Made by a program: the position numbers and the translations under genes
Notes under the pieces: model-generated
Databases searched by the model: none
Seen by the model: the letters and a program-made list of their open reading frames with translations, nothing else
What the model was told of the DNA's origin: nothing
Assembly: GCA_947625605.1 (NCBI GenBank)
Contig: CANQOY010000008.1
Coordinates: 1 to 50,401, forward strand
DNA from: an uncultured Clostridia bacterium
GTDB lineage: Bacteria; Bacillota; Clostridia; Christensenellales; Borkfalkiaceae
DNA: 50,401 nt
Reading direction: 5' to 3'
Shown: piece after piece, positions 25,820-33,061 of the stretch
Position numbering within the stretch: the stretch's first letter is position 1
Layout: the number at the start of each line of letters is the position of its first letter

Positions 25820-27868
25820 TTATTTCTCTTCGTGCCCGAAGACGAGATCGGAAAGCCGCTTGGGCACGCGCTGGTTGGAATTGTCTGCAATAAATTCAAA
25901 ATAATTTTTGATGAAGTCCGCAATATCTTCGGCGATCTTGCCCTCGAACTTCGGGAGTTTGATCTCGCGGTCATCGGCGATGGCCGTCATCTTTGCGGCA
26001 AATTTGCTGCGGATATAGGCGTCCACGGCGTCTGAGAGCGCACGGTCAAACTCGCCGGTCGCTCCGCCCGCCGCAATACGTTCCAGCCCGCCGATGAGAT
26101 AGTTCCTCATCATCTCTTCCGATTTCGCCGCGAGGATCTCCCCGATCTTCTTTTCGATCTGGGGCTCGATGATGTACTCGCCGCGGATGCTCCCCTCGAT
26201 CTCGGCGCGGATGGCCCGCCTGTCCTCTTCCCGGCGGATGGCTTCCGCTTCGGCGCGCCGTTTCAGCTCTTCTTCCATGCGCTTCTCATACTGCTTATCG
26301 TACTGCTTTTTGAGCTTGGCGCGTTCTTCCTCGCGGACAGTCTTGTTGTCGAACCGCTTGGCGGCGTAATTCTTCTCGTGCTCGTCGTAATAATCAAAGT
26401 AATCCGCGATGGCTTCGAGATAGCGCTCCGTGGAAAGAAGATCGAACTTGCGGTTTTCCCAAAGCCACTTGCCCTCCATCTTGACGGAGAGCGCCTCGTC
26501 GAAGAGTTCGGTCATCGACTGTTGCGGGAATTTCAGGATCCAGAGTGCAACCAGGTTGTTCGCCTTCACGAGCATGGGAAGGAGGGACGACGCCTGGATG
26601 GATTCCTCGTTGAGCATTTTGGAAAACTCGGGGGTCCTTCTGTTGTGCTGGTTGAAGGAAATGATGTGCTTATCGACGATGCTCTCGTTGCCTTCCGTCT
26701 TGAGGTCGTCGTAGAAATTCTGCACAAGTTGCAGGCCGCGCGTGACCGCATTGACGATCGTCTGGCGCTCCGCCTCGCTCCTCGTCGCCCCCTCTTCGTC
26801 GTAGCGCTTCTCGCGGATATTGGTATAGGAATAGAGCAGGATAAAGATGACGTAAATAGTATTGAACAGAACGGACGAGCGGCTCGTATTGCGGATCTCG
26901 GACGGCGTGACGGGAACGACATTGCCGTCGAACTTATCACTGAAAAAGCTCGTTTTGAGATAATCCTTATAGGCGTTCCACGTCTTGTCTCCGATGCGGT
27001 AGCAAAGGTTGCGGTAACGGATCTCCAAGTGGTCCTCTTCGTTTGAAATGCCTGCGTTGAGATAGTCGAGGAGTTCGTCGTCGCGGTCGATCACGACATT
27101 ATCTTCAAAGTCGGAATATGCCTCGATGACGGAGTAGGTGAAGAAGAGAGAGGGCTCCACGCAGTCGTTCGCATAGCCCCATCCGAATCCGTTTTCATCA
27201 TCTATGACGTTTTCGAGGAAAAACGTGATGATCTGTTTGATCTGGAAGTAGAGCCGTCCTTTGAGCTCGGCAAGTTCGCGGTTGGCCTCGGCAACGCTGC
27301 TCTCCGAAATGAGCTTGCGGAAATCAATGGTCCCTGTACGCATTGCTTTCACCGTAGAAACAAACAATGAAAGCGCCCATGTCATAGCGCCGATGTATTG
27401 GTTTGCTCTGTTCTCGTTGTGGAAAAGATGGGCGTTGGTCTGCTCGTCGATATAGGGGTTGAGATCGTAGCCGTTGTTCTCTACATAGTCGAGAACGTCG
27501 AGAACAGCGCTCTTGATGCTCGTTCTGAGGGCAAACGCTTTCTTGCTGTTGTTGTCGTCGATCGCCGACATGACATTGTAACGGTTGACGAGCGCAAAAA
27601 GCCCCGTTGCGCCGTAGAGCTGGCTCATAAGCCCGACTTCTTTGCTTCTGTCGTTGAGATAGAAGCCCTGATAATCATGCCCGCCCTTATGGTAAACGCC
27701 GTCGCGTTTGGCATTGAGATCTTCGAGGATCTTCAGCCCGAGATAGGAGCGGTCTTTATAGATGCGAAACGTTTCGCCCGAAGCTTCCCCCTCTCCGTTT
27801 TCCGCATCTGTTTCGACGAAACTCTCCTCTTCGAGCAGGTCTTTGAATTCTTCCGCAATTTTTTTCAT
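25820..27868 (-). CDS. Unknown 682-residue protein with coiled-coil region
   Basis: I do not recognise this protein. I chose the ATG at 27868 (MKKIAEEFKDLLEEES), which follows GGGAGA and lies 13 nt after the agmatine deiminase stop. The N-terminal 400 residues contain patterns such as GLMSQLYGATGLFALVNRY (80-97) and GFGWGYANDCVEPSLFF (227-243) that recall helical alpha/alpha-toroid folds, but this is only an impression. Residues about 510-560 form a highly charged coiled coil. No signal peptide is present. It is the second gene of the six-gene operon. Confidence 0.75.
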   Translation of the reverse strand: MKKIAEEFKDLLEEESFVETDAENGEGEASGETFRIYKDRSYLGLKILEDLNAKRDGVYHKGGHDYQGFYLNDRSKEVGLMSQLYGATGLFALVNRYNVMSAIDDNNSKKAFALRTSIKSAVLDVLDYVENNGYDLNPYIDEQTNAHLFHNENRANQYIGAMTWALSLFVSTVKAMRTGTIDFRKLISESSVAEANRELAELKGRLYFQIKQIITFFLENVIDDENGFGWGYANDCVEPSLFFTYSVIEAYSDFEDNVVIDRDDELLDYLNAGISNEEDHLEIRYRNLCYRIGDKTWNAYKDYLKTSFFSDKFDGNVVPVTPSEIRNTSRSSVLFNTIYVIFILLYSYTNIREKRYDEEGATRSEAERQTIVNAVTRGLQLVQNFYDDLKTEGNESIVDKHIISFNQHNRRTPEFSKMLNEESIQASSLLPMLVKANNLVALWILKFPQQSMTELFDEALSVKMEGKWLWENRKFDLLSTERYLEAIADYFDYYDEHEKNYAAKRFDNKTVREEERAKLKKQYDKQYEKRMEEELKRRAEAEAIRREEDRRAIRAEIEGSIRGEYIIEPQIEKKIGEILAAKSEEMMRNYLIGGLERIAAGGATGEFDRALSDAVDAYIRSKFAAKMTAIADDREIKLPKFEGKIAEDIADFIKNYFEFIADNSNQRVPKRLSDLVFGHEEK

Positions 27869-27881
27869 CTTTATCTCCCTG

Positions 27882-28892
27882 TCATAAATTTTTCGTGATG
27901 CAATGCAGTCCGCCGCCGCCGAGAATGATCTCCCGCGCGGCAAACGGAACGACTTCCCTGTCTTTGAAGAAACGTCGGAAGATCTCCAACGCCGCGGCGT
28001 CGCAGGCATCGCCGAATACCGGAACGATCACGCCGCCGTTGACAAACACAAAATTGATATAACTCGCCTGCATGGGTTCGCCCAAAAGGCGGTTCTTGCT
28101 CGCATGGGTCGTTTCGAGATCCTCGCAATCTTCTTCCGTTCTGTAAGAGACGGCAGGCAAGGGAACTTTGATGATGGTGAGCGGATCGCCGTCTGCATCC
28201 CTCGCCGCCCCGAGGACCTCCGCCGCACGGTGCACGGGACCATACTGTACATTCTTTTCGTCGTCCGTCCATGCAAGCATGACCGTTTTCCTCGCGACAA
28301 AGGCGCAGAGGTTATCGACATGCCCACCCGTTTCGTCGTATACGAGCCCTTCATCCAACCAGATGACCTTGCGGGCGCCGAGCGCTCTGCCGAGTTCCGC
28401 CTCGGCTTCCTCCGCACCGATGCCCGGATTGCGGTTCTTGTTGACGATGCAAGGGCGGACGGCGATCAGCGTTCCCGCCCCGTCAGATGTGAGATTTCCG
28501 CCCTCCGCGACGAGCGGGCTCCCGGCAAGCGGGATCCCCGCGATCTCCGCCATTTGAACGGGCACCGTCAGATCGTCCGACCAATCGTTATAGAGCCCTT
28601 CGTCGCCGCCCCATGCGTTGAACCCGAACCGTACTCCGCCGCGCTCCGTGGGGATGACGCCCGTATCGCGCGCCCAGATATCGTTATATCGTGCGGGGAA
28701 AACGTGCACGTTTGCGCCGAAACGCTCCGACATGGGAACGTCCGTGCCCAAAAATACGGGCTCAAAGCGCGAAATGATCTTACAGAGTTCCGCAACGCAT
28801 CTGCGTGCGGGGATCGCCCCTTTGCGCCAGACATCTCGGCGGGACGGATACAGTAGAAATGTACATTTGTGCGTCTGGAAATCTGCTCTCAT
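27882..28892 (-). CDS. aguA: Agmatine deiminase
   Basis: The enzyme converts agmatine to N-carbamoylputrescine and ammonia on the way to putrescine. The 336-residue protein shows the guanidino-modifying fold motifs: NDIWARDTG (70-78), AEGGNLTSDG (129-138), GGHVDN (189-194, with the catalytic His191) and GGGGLHCIT with the nucleophile Cys331 near the end. It is slightly shorter than the usual 360-370 residues. It is first in the operon, about 128 nt downstream of the promoter. The N-carbamoylputrescine amidase gene usually found nearby is absent. Confidence 0.9.
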   Translation of the reverse strand: MRADFQTHKCTFLLYPSRRDVWRKGAIPARRCVAELCKIISRFEPVFLGTDVPMSERFGANVHVFPARYNDIWARDTGVIPTERGGVRFGFNAWGGDEGLYNDWSDDLTVPVQMAEIAGIPLAGSPLVAEGGNLTSDGAGTLIAVRPCIVNKNRNPGIGAEEAEAELGRALGARKVIWLDEGLVYDETGGHVDNLCAFVARKTVMLAWTDDEKNVQYGPVHRAAEVLGAARDADGDPLTIIKVPLPAVSYRTEEDCEDLETTHASKNRLLGEPMQASYINFVFVNGGVIVPVFGDACDAAALEIFRRFFKDREVVPFAAREIILGGGGLHCITKNL

Positions 28893-28958
28893 GGCCTCGC
28901 CGCGGCGCGCTCATCGCGCGCATCTCTTGTTCCATTTCAGGAAACAAATAGAAATTTT

Positions 28959-28996
28959 AGTTTGTTATGGAATAACAAACTGCCCCCATGGGGGCA
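28959..28996. repeat. Hairpin-pair element in the aguA leader (single unit)
   Basis: A 10-bp inverted repeat AGTTTGTTAT-GGA-ATAACAAACT (28959-28981) is followed directly by the palindrome TGCCCCCATGGGGGCA (28981-28996). In the aguA transcript these would form two adjacent hairpins about 65-100 nt before the start codon. Nearly the same unit occurs twice in tandem in the leader of the Hint-domain gene at 42338-42410. Confidence 0.8.
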
Positions 28997-29026
28997 AAAA
29001 TTCCCGAATTATTTGGTTCTATCTAC

Positions 29027-29055
29027 ATTTTAACATATTTTATGAAAAAACACAA
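29027..29055 (-). promoter_or_regulatory. Promoter of the agmatine deiminase operon
   Basis: TTGTGT and TAAAAT are 17 bp apart on the minus strand, and TGT precedes the -10 (extended -10). The predicted start is near 29020, giving a leader of about 128 nt with the hairpin pair. The surrounding sequence strongly resembles the promoter region at 42441-42469. Apart from a terminator at its right end, the gap 29056-29311 holds nothing that I can support. Confidence 0.65.
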
Positions 29056-29221
29056 ATCTTTTCAGGTATTTTCAAGGGATTTGTCAAATTTTCTTTTGCT
29101 TACCAAGGGAAAACGTCCCAAGTCAACCTGTCAAACAAAATTTCGGCCCATAAAAACAGAAACGTGCTTTTCGGCAAAAATGCCATTTGCTTCCATAAAT
29201 CCCACGATCCTTCCCGATCGT

Positions 29222-29256
29222 TATAAAATGAAACAGCCAAGGAAAAAATGGCTGTT
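29222..29256 (-). terminator. Probable terminator of the obgE-yhbY operon
   Basis: An 8-bp stem (AACAGCCA 29232-29239 with TGGCTGTT 29249-29256) has a 9-base T-rich loop on the minus strand and is followed by ATTTTATAA. It lies 56 nt downstream of the yhbY stop. Confidence 0.5.
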
Positions 29257-29311
29257 CCAAAGAAGATACAACGAAAATGGCCATACCATGTCCGAAGGCA
29301 AATGGTCAAAT

Positions 29312-29605
29312 TCAGAAGTTGATGTGCTCGACGTCCTTGCGGGACGAGCGCCTGTAAAAGATCGCCTTCCTGCCGATGACGGCGACCACCTCGGCATGCA
29401 GACGCTGTGCGAGCTCTTCCGCCAGCGCGCCGCCGTCCTCCCCCGCCGCGGGGAGAAGGGTCACCTTGATGAGCTCGCGGGCTTCGAGCGCGTCGGAGAG
29501 GCTCCCGATCAGATTTTCGCCGATCCCCTCCTTTCCCACCTGCCCCACCGGCTTCACGGTAGAGGCCAGCGACCGCAGATTTGCCCTTTGTTTGGATGTA
29601 AACAT
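29312..29605 (-). CDS. yhbY: YhbY/CRM-domain RNA-binding protein
   Basis: This 97-residue single-domain CRM protein belongs to the YhbY family, which associates with pre-50S ribosomal particles. The sequence starts MFTSKQRANLRSLA and has the GKEGIGENLI loop and the VVAVIGRKAIFYRRS end. AAGGAGGGA precedes the ATG. It follows obgE by 64 nt; linkage of obgE and yhbY is common in Bacillota and fits a joint role in large-subunit assembly. Confidence 0.92.
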   Translation of the reverse strand: MFTSKQRANLRSLASTVKPVGQVGKEGIGENLIGSLSDALEARELIKVTLLPAAGEDGGALAEELAQRLHAEVVAVIGRKAIFYRRSSRKDVEHINF

Positions 29606-29669
29606 GTTGATCCCTCCTTAAAATTCCTCTTGCGGGATCGCCCGCGCGCGGCGGTGCGACCCCTTTGCC

Positions 29670-30944
29670 TTAAACGTATTCAAATTCGACTTCGCCGACC
29701 ACGACGGTATCGCCCGCTCTGCAACCCGCCTTTTCGAGCTCCTTGAACACGCCGCGCAGTTTGAGCACGCGCTGGAAATAATTCATGCTGTCCGGGTTAT
29801 TCAAGACGACGTTGCGGCATAGCGTGTCCACGAGCCCCCCCACAACGACGTATGCGCCGTTCTCATCCACGAAGATCTCGAACTGCGTGTTGTCCGCCTC
29901 TTCGAGTACGAACTCATCTGCGGGGATCCGCTCGGCGGGAGGCAGCGTTTTCAGCTTTTCCGCGAGCGCCTTCACGAGTTCCTCCGTGCCCTCCCCTTTC
30001 AGGGCGGCGAGCTCGTGGATCTCGTATTTCTTGCCGTATTTCCGCCGAAACCGTTTGAGATTTTCCTCCGCGCCGTACACGTCGCACTTATTGAGGGCGA
30101 CGATCTGAGGGAGGGAGGCGAGCTTCTCCGAATACTTTTTGAGTTCGGCGTTGATCGTCTCGAAGTCCTCGATCGGGTCGCGCCCCTCGACGCCCGAAAT
30201 ATCCACGACATGGAGGATCATTCGAGTGCGTTCGATGTGGCGCAAAAAGTCGTGCCCGAGGCCCGCGCCCTCCGCCGCGCCCTCGATGAGCCCGGGAATG
30301 TCGGCCGCGATGAAGCTCTCTTCATAGAAGCGCACCACCCCGAGATTGGGCGAAAGCGTCGTGAAGTGGTAGTCCGCGATCTTCGGCTTGGCCGCAGAGA
30401 CCTTGGAAAGAAGGGTGCTCTTGCCCACATTGGGAAACCCGACGAATCCGACGTCCGCGATCACCCGCATTTCGAGCACGATGGTATGGGGCTGAGTGAC
30501 GACGCCCTTCTGCGCAAAGTTGGGGGCATGGCGGCGCGCCGTTGTGAAGCGCACGTTGCCCTTGCCGCCCCGTCCGCCCGTGAGGATCTTGACGGTCTCC
30601 CCGTCCTCATAGACGTCGGCGAGGATCTTTCCCGTATCCATGTCGCGGATCAGGGTGCCGCAGGGGACTTTGATGAAGAGGTCCTCCCCGTCCTTTCCCG
30701 TGCACTGATTGCTCCCTCCGCGCGCGCCATCTCCCGCGAGATATTTGGCCTTGTAGCGGAAGGCGAGCAGGTCGTGCATGTCCTTATCGCCCACAAAAAA
30801 GATGCTGCCGCCGTCGCCGCCGTCGCCGCCGTCGGGACCGCATGCGGGCTTGCCCTTGTACGCCTTGAAGGAGTTCATCCCGTCTCCCCCGTTGCCCGCC
30901 TTGATGGTAATTTTCACCTTATCGGTAAAGCCGTTCGTTGCCAT
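29670..30944 (-). CDS. obgE: GTPase Obg
   Basis: Obg is a large-subunit assembly and stress-linked GTPase. I chose the ATG at 30944 (MATNGFTDKVKITIKAGNGG), giving 424 residues. The glycine-rich Obg domain (1-158, with ACGPDGGDGGDGGS), the G domain (GFPNVGKSTLLSKVS, DIPGLIEGA, NKCD) and a C-terminal OCT domain are all present. A strong promoter lies so close that the transcript should start at or within a base of the ATG, with no ribosome-binding site. It heads an operon with yhbY. Confidence 0.95.
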   Translation of the reverse strand: MATNGFTDKVKITIKAGNGGDGMNSFKAYKGKPACGPDGGDGGDGGSIFFVGDKDMHDLLAFRYKAKYLAGDGARGGSNQCTGKDGEDLFIKVPCGTLIRDMDTGKILADVYEDGETVKILTGGRGGKGNVRFTTARRHAPNFAQKGVVTQPHTIVLEMRVIADVGFVGFPNVGKSTLLSKVSAAKPKIADYHFTTLSPNLGVVRFYEESFIAADIPGLIEGAAEGAGLGHDFLRHIERTRMILHVVDISGVEGRDPIEDFETINAELKKYSEKLASLPQIVALNKCDVYGAEENLKRFRRKYGKKYEIHELAALKGEGTEELVKALAEKLKTLPPAERIPADEFVLEEADNTQFEIFVDENGAYVVVGGLVDTLCRNVVLNNPDSMNYFQRVLKLRGVFKELEKAGCRAGDTVVVGEVEFEYV

Positions 30945-30950
30945 ACCCGA

Positions 30951-30979
30951 ATTATAGCAGGTTTTTCCCGAGTTTGCAA
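30951..30979 (-). promoter_or_regulatory. Promoter of obgE (leaderless transcript predicted)
   Basis: TTGCAA and a perfect TATAAT are 17 bp apart, with TGC before the -10. Counting 7 nt from the -10 puts the transcription start at 30944, which is the A of the obgE ATG. Confidence 0.75.
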
Positions 30980-31055
30980 GAGTTTTCGCGCCGACGATGG
31001 GATCGGAAGAAGATCTGTTCCCCAAAAAATTTTGTGTTAAAACTCTCCCGTTTTG

Positions 31056-31064
31056 TGGTAAAAT
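31056..31064 (+). promoter_or_regulatory. Possible extended -10 promoter of the zinc peptidase gene
   Basis: TGG-TAAAAT on the plus strand is an extended -10 element, with a predicted start near 31071, 10 nt before the ATG at 31081. No good -35 is seen at the right distance. The element lies between the divergent obgE and peptidase genes. Confidence 0.4.
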
Positions 31065-31080
31065 AGATATGAGGTAAAAT

Positions 31081-31800
31081 ATGTACGATTACTTTTTGTT
31101 TCTTCTCATTCTCATCCCCTTTCTTGCGCTCTCGGCATGGGCGAGCATGAAGGTCAACTCGACGTTCTCCGCCTACGATAAGGTGCCCAATTCCTCGCGC
31201 ATGACGGGGTACGATACGGCGGTCCGCCTCATGCAAAACCGCGGCGTGCGCGATATCGGAGTGGGGCGTGTACAGGGGAGGCTCTCCGATCACTTCCATC
31301 CCTCGAAGAAGATCGTCAACCTCTCCGAGAGCACCTACGGTTCGGCCTCCGTGGCCGCGGTCGCCGTGGCCGCGCACGAGGTCGGCCACGTCATGCAGAG
31401 CAAGAAGGGCTATGTCCCGTACAAGATCCGCAACGTGCTCGTGCCCATCGCCAACATCGGCTCGCGGCTCGCCCTTCCCCTCATCCTCGTCGGGATCATC
31501 CTCGATATCATCCTCTTTTCGACGGGCTCCGTCGCGGGGCAGGTGCTCATGTATATCGGGATCGCGCTGTACGGCGCCTCGGTGCTCTTTATGCTCGTGA
31601 CCCTGCCCGTGGAATTCAACGCCTCACGCAGGGCAAAGAAGATGCTCGTGGAAGATGGGATCCTGCGCAGCGACGAAGTTGCGGGAGCGAGCAAAGTGCT
31701 CTCCGCCGCCGCGATGACATATGTCGCCTCCATGCTCATCTCCCTCATCTACTTCCTGCGGTTCTTCCTCATCGTATTCTCCTTTTCGAGGAACAGGTAG
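31081..31800 (+). CDS. YugP-type membrane zinc metallopeptidase
   Basis: The 239-residue integral membrane protein belongs to the neutral zinc metallopeptidase family typified by YugP. It has an N-terminal membrane helix (MYDYFLFLLILIPFLALSA), the zinc-binding HEVGH motif in AVAAHEVGHVMQ (about residues 99-103), and two or three further helices toward the C-terminus. The substrate is not known. It is one of only two plus-strand genes and ends at a terminator shared with the convergent ddl gene. Confidence 0.88.
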   Translation: MYDYFLFLLILIPFLALSAWASMKVNSTFSAYDKVPNSSRMTGYDTAVRLMQNRGVRDIGVGRVQGRLSDHFHPSKKIVNLSESTYGSASVAAVAVAAHEVGHVMQSKKGYVPYKIRNVLVPIANIGSRLALPLILVGIILDIILFSTGSVAGQVLMYIGIALYGASVLFMLVTLPVEFNASRRAKKMLVEDGILRSDEVAGASKVLSAAAMTYVASMLISLIYFLRFFLIVFSFSRNR

Positions 31801-31836
31801 TTTTCCGCTCGGGCGCAAAGGAATATAAAAAGCAGT

Positions 31837-31866
31837 AAGATCTCCGCACATCGCGGAGATCTTTTC
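31837..31866. terminator. Bidirectional terminator between the zinc peptidase gene and ddl
   Basis: An 11-bp stem (AAGATCTCCGC 31837-31847 with its complement 31853-31863) and a 5-base loop lie between the convergent 3' ends. T runs flank it on both strands (TTTT on plus, GCTTTTTATA on minus), so it can serve both genes. Confidence 0.75.
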
Positions 31867-31902
31867 ACGTATTTTGAGGCGACCATGTCCGAGATGAACG
31901 GC

Positions 31903-33000
31903 TCATTTTCTGCGTTTTCCCAAAAATAAATTCTGTTCGAGGACCCCCGTTTCGAGCACCTCCTTTTCGGCAAGAGGGGCGGAAAGCGCTTCATGGATGA
32001 GGGAGATGAGAAACTCGCGGCTCTCGGAGAGGCTCCCGCCGAAGAGGTAGCACGAGAGGGAACCCGGCACCGTGTTCAGCTCGTTGAAGAACACCTCGCC
32101 CTCGGAAATGAGAAAGTCCGCCCGCACTACGCCGTTGCCCTCGAAAGCCTCATAGATACGCTCCGTATAGCCGCGGATGCGCGCGGCGGTCTCCTCGGGG
32201 ATCTCGGCGGGTAGGCGGGACGTCCTCCCCTGCGTCCGCTCGTACTTTTCCGAAAAGGTGAGGATCTCCTCGTCCGAAAACACCTCTTCCGTCGGGGAGA
32301 GCACGATCTCTCCCCCTCTGCGGTATGCGGCGCAGTTGATATCCCGCTTGTGCGCGAGATACGCCTCGATGAGCGCGGCGGTATCCAACCGAAAGGCGAG
32401 ATCGAGCGCCGCGGCGAGCTCTTCGGCGTCTTTCGCAACCTTTATGCCGATGCTCGAACCCAGCCTCGCGGGCTTCACGACGAGGGGGTACCCGAACCGC
32501 TCCGCCTCGGCAAGGACGTCCGCACGCCCCTCTTCCCACGCCCTTTCCCGCACGAAAAAGCTGCGCACGGTGGGGACCCCGAGGCCGCGCGCGGCGAGCT
32601 TCGTGAGGATCTTATCCATAAAGATCGCGGACATGGGTATCCCCGGTGAGGCGGAGGGGATCCCATTGTAACTTAGGATCGCGGACATGGTACCGTCCTC
32701 GCCCGCGCCGCCGTGGCAGCAGTTGAGCGCGCAGTCCAGCGTGCAGAGCGGCTTGTTCCGCTTGATCCGCACCACCTTTTTCCCCTCCAAGCGAATAGGA
32801 ATATGTACGGTTTTCGACTGCTTTCTGAAATCGGCGGGGCTCCGATATTCCCCCGTCGTCATCCCGCCCTCGGGCGAAAGATAGACGGGGATCACGCGGA
32901 AGGCACTCCGCAGCAGGTTGACCGCGAGCATCCCCGTGATGACGGAGATCTCGCGCTCATTCGACCTTCCCCCGAAGAATACGGCGATCGTTTTGGGCAT
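31903..33000 (-). CDS. ddl: D-alanine--D-alanine ligase
   Basis: This ATP-grasp enzyme makes the D-Ala-D-Ala dipeptide for peptidoglycan. The 365-residue protein has the FFGGRSNEREISVITG opening (usual form EHEVS), CCHGGAGEDGTMSAILSYNG, MDKILTK, the central PLVVKPARLGSSIGI and the metal-binding FNELNTVPGS. The deviations in the first and last motifs fit a divergent clostridial branch. The omega-loop and the exact second substrate (Ala or Ser/lactate) cannot be decided here. It follows murF by 61 bp. Confidence 0.88.
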   Translation of the reverse strand: MPKTIAVFFGGRSNEREISVITGMLAVNLLRSAFRVIPVYLSPEGGMTTGEYRSPADFRKQSKTVHIPIRLEGKKVVRIKRNKPLCTLDCALNCCHGGAGEDGTMSAILSYNGIPSASPGIPMSAIFMDKILTKLAARGLGVPTVRSFFVRERAWEEGRADVLAEAERFGYPLVVKPARLGSSIGIKVAKDAEELAAALDLAFRLDTAALIEAYLAHKRDINCAAYRRGGEIVLSPTEEVFSDEEILTFSEKYERTQGRTSRLPAEIPEETAARIRGYTERIYEAFEGNGVVRADFLISEGEVFFNELNTVPGSLSCYLFGGSLSESREFLISLIHEALSAPLAEKEVLETGVLEQNLFLGKRRK

Positions 33001-33061
33001 AAAAAAACACCTCCGAAGAATTTTTCCTCTTTGGTGCTTTGCGATCCGCCCGCCCCTGCGG

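Noticed and set aside
29100-29309. A 69-codon minus-strand frame in the gap between yhbY and the aguA promoter
   Set aside because: It overlaps the terminator hairpin, lacks a ribosome-binding site and has no recognisable features beyond hydrophobic residues from AT-rich DNA.
28988-29746. A 252-codon plus-strand frame spanning the aguA promoter gap and yhbY
   Set aside because: It starts in AT-rich promoter sequence and runs antisense to yhbY; no domain or ribosome-binding site supports it.
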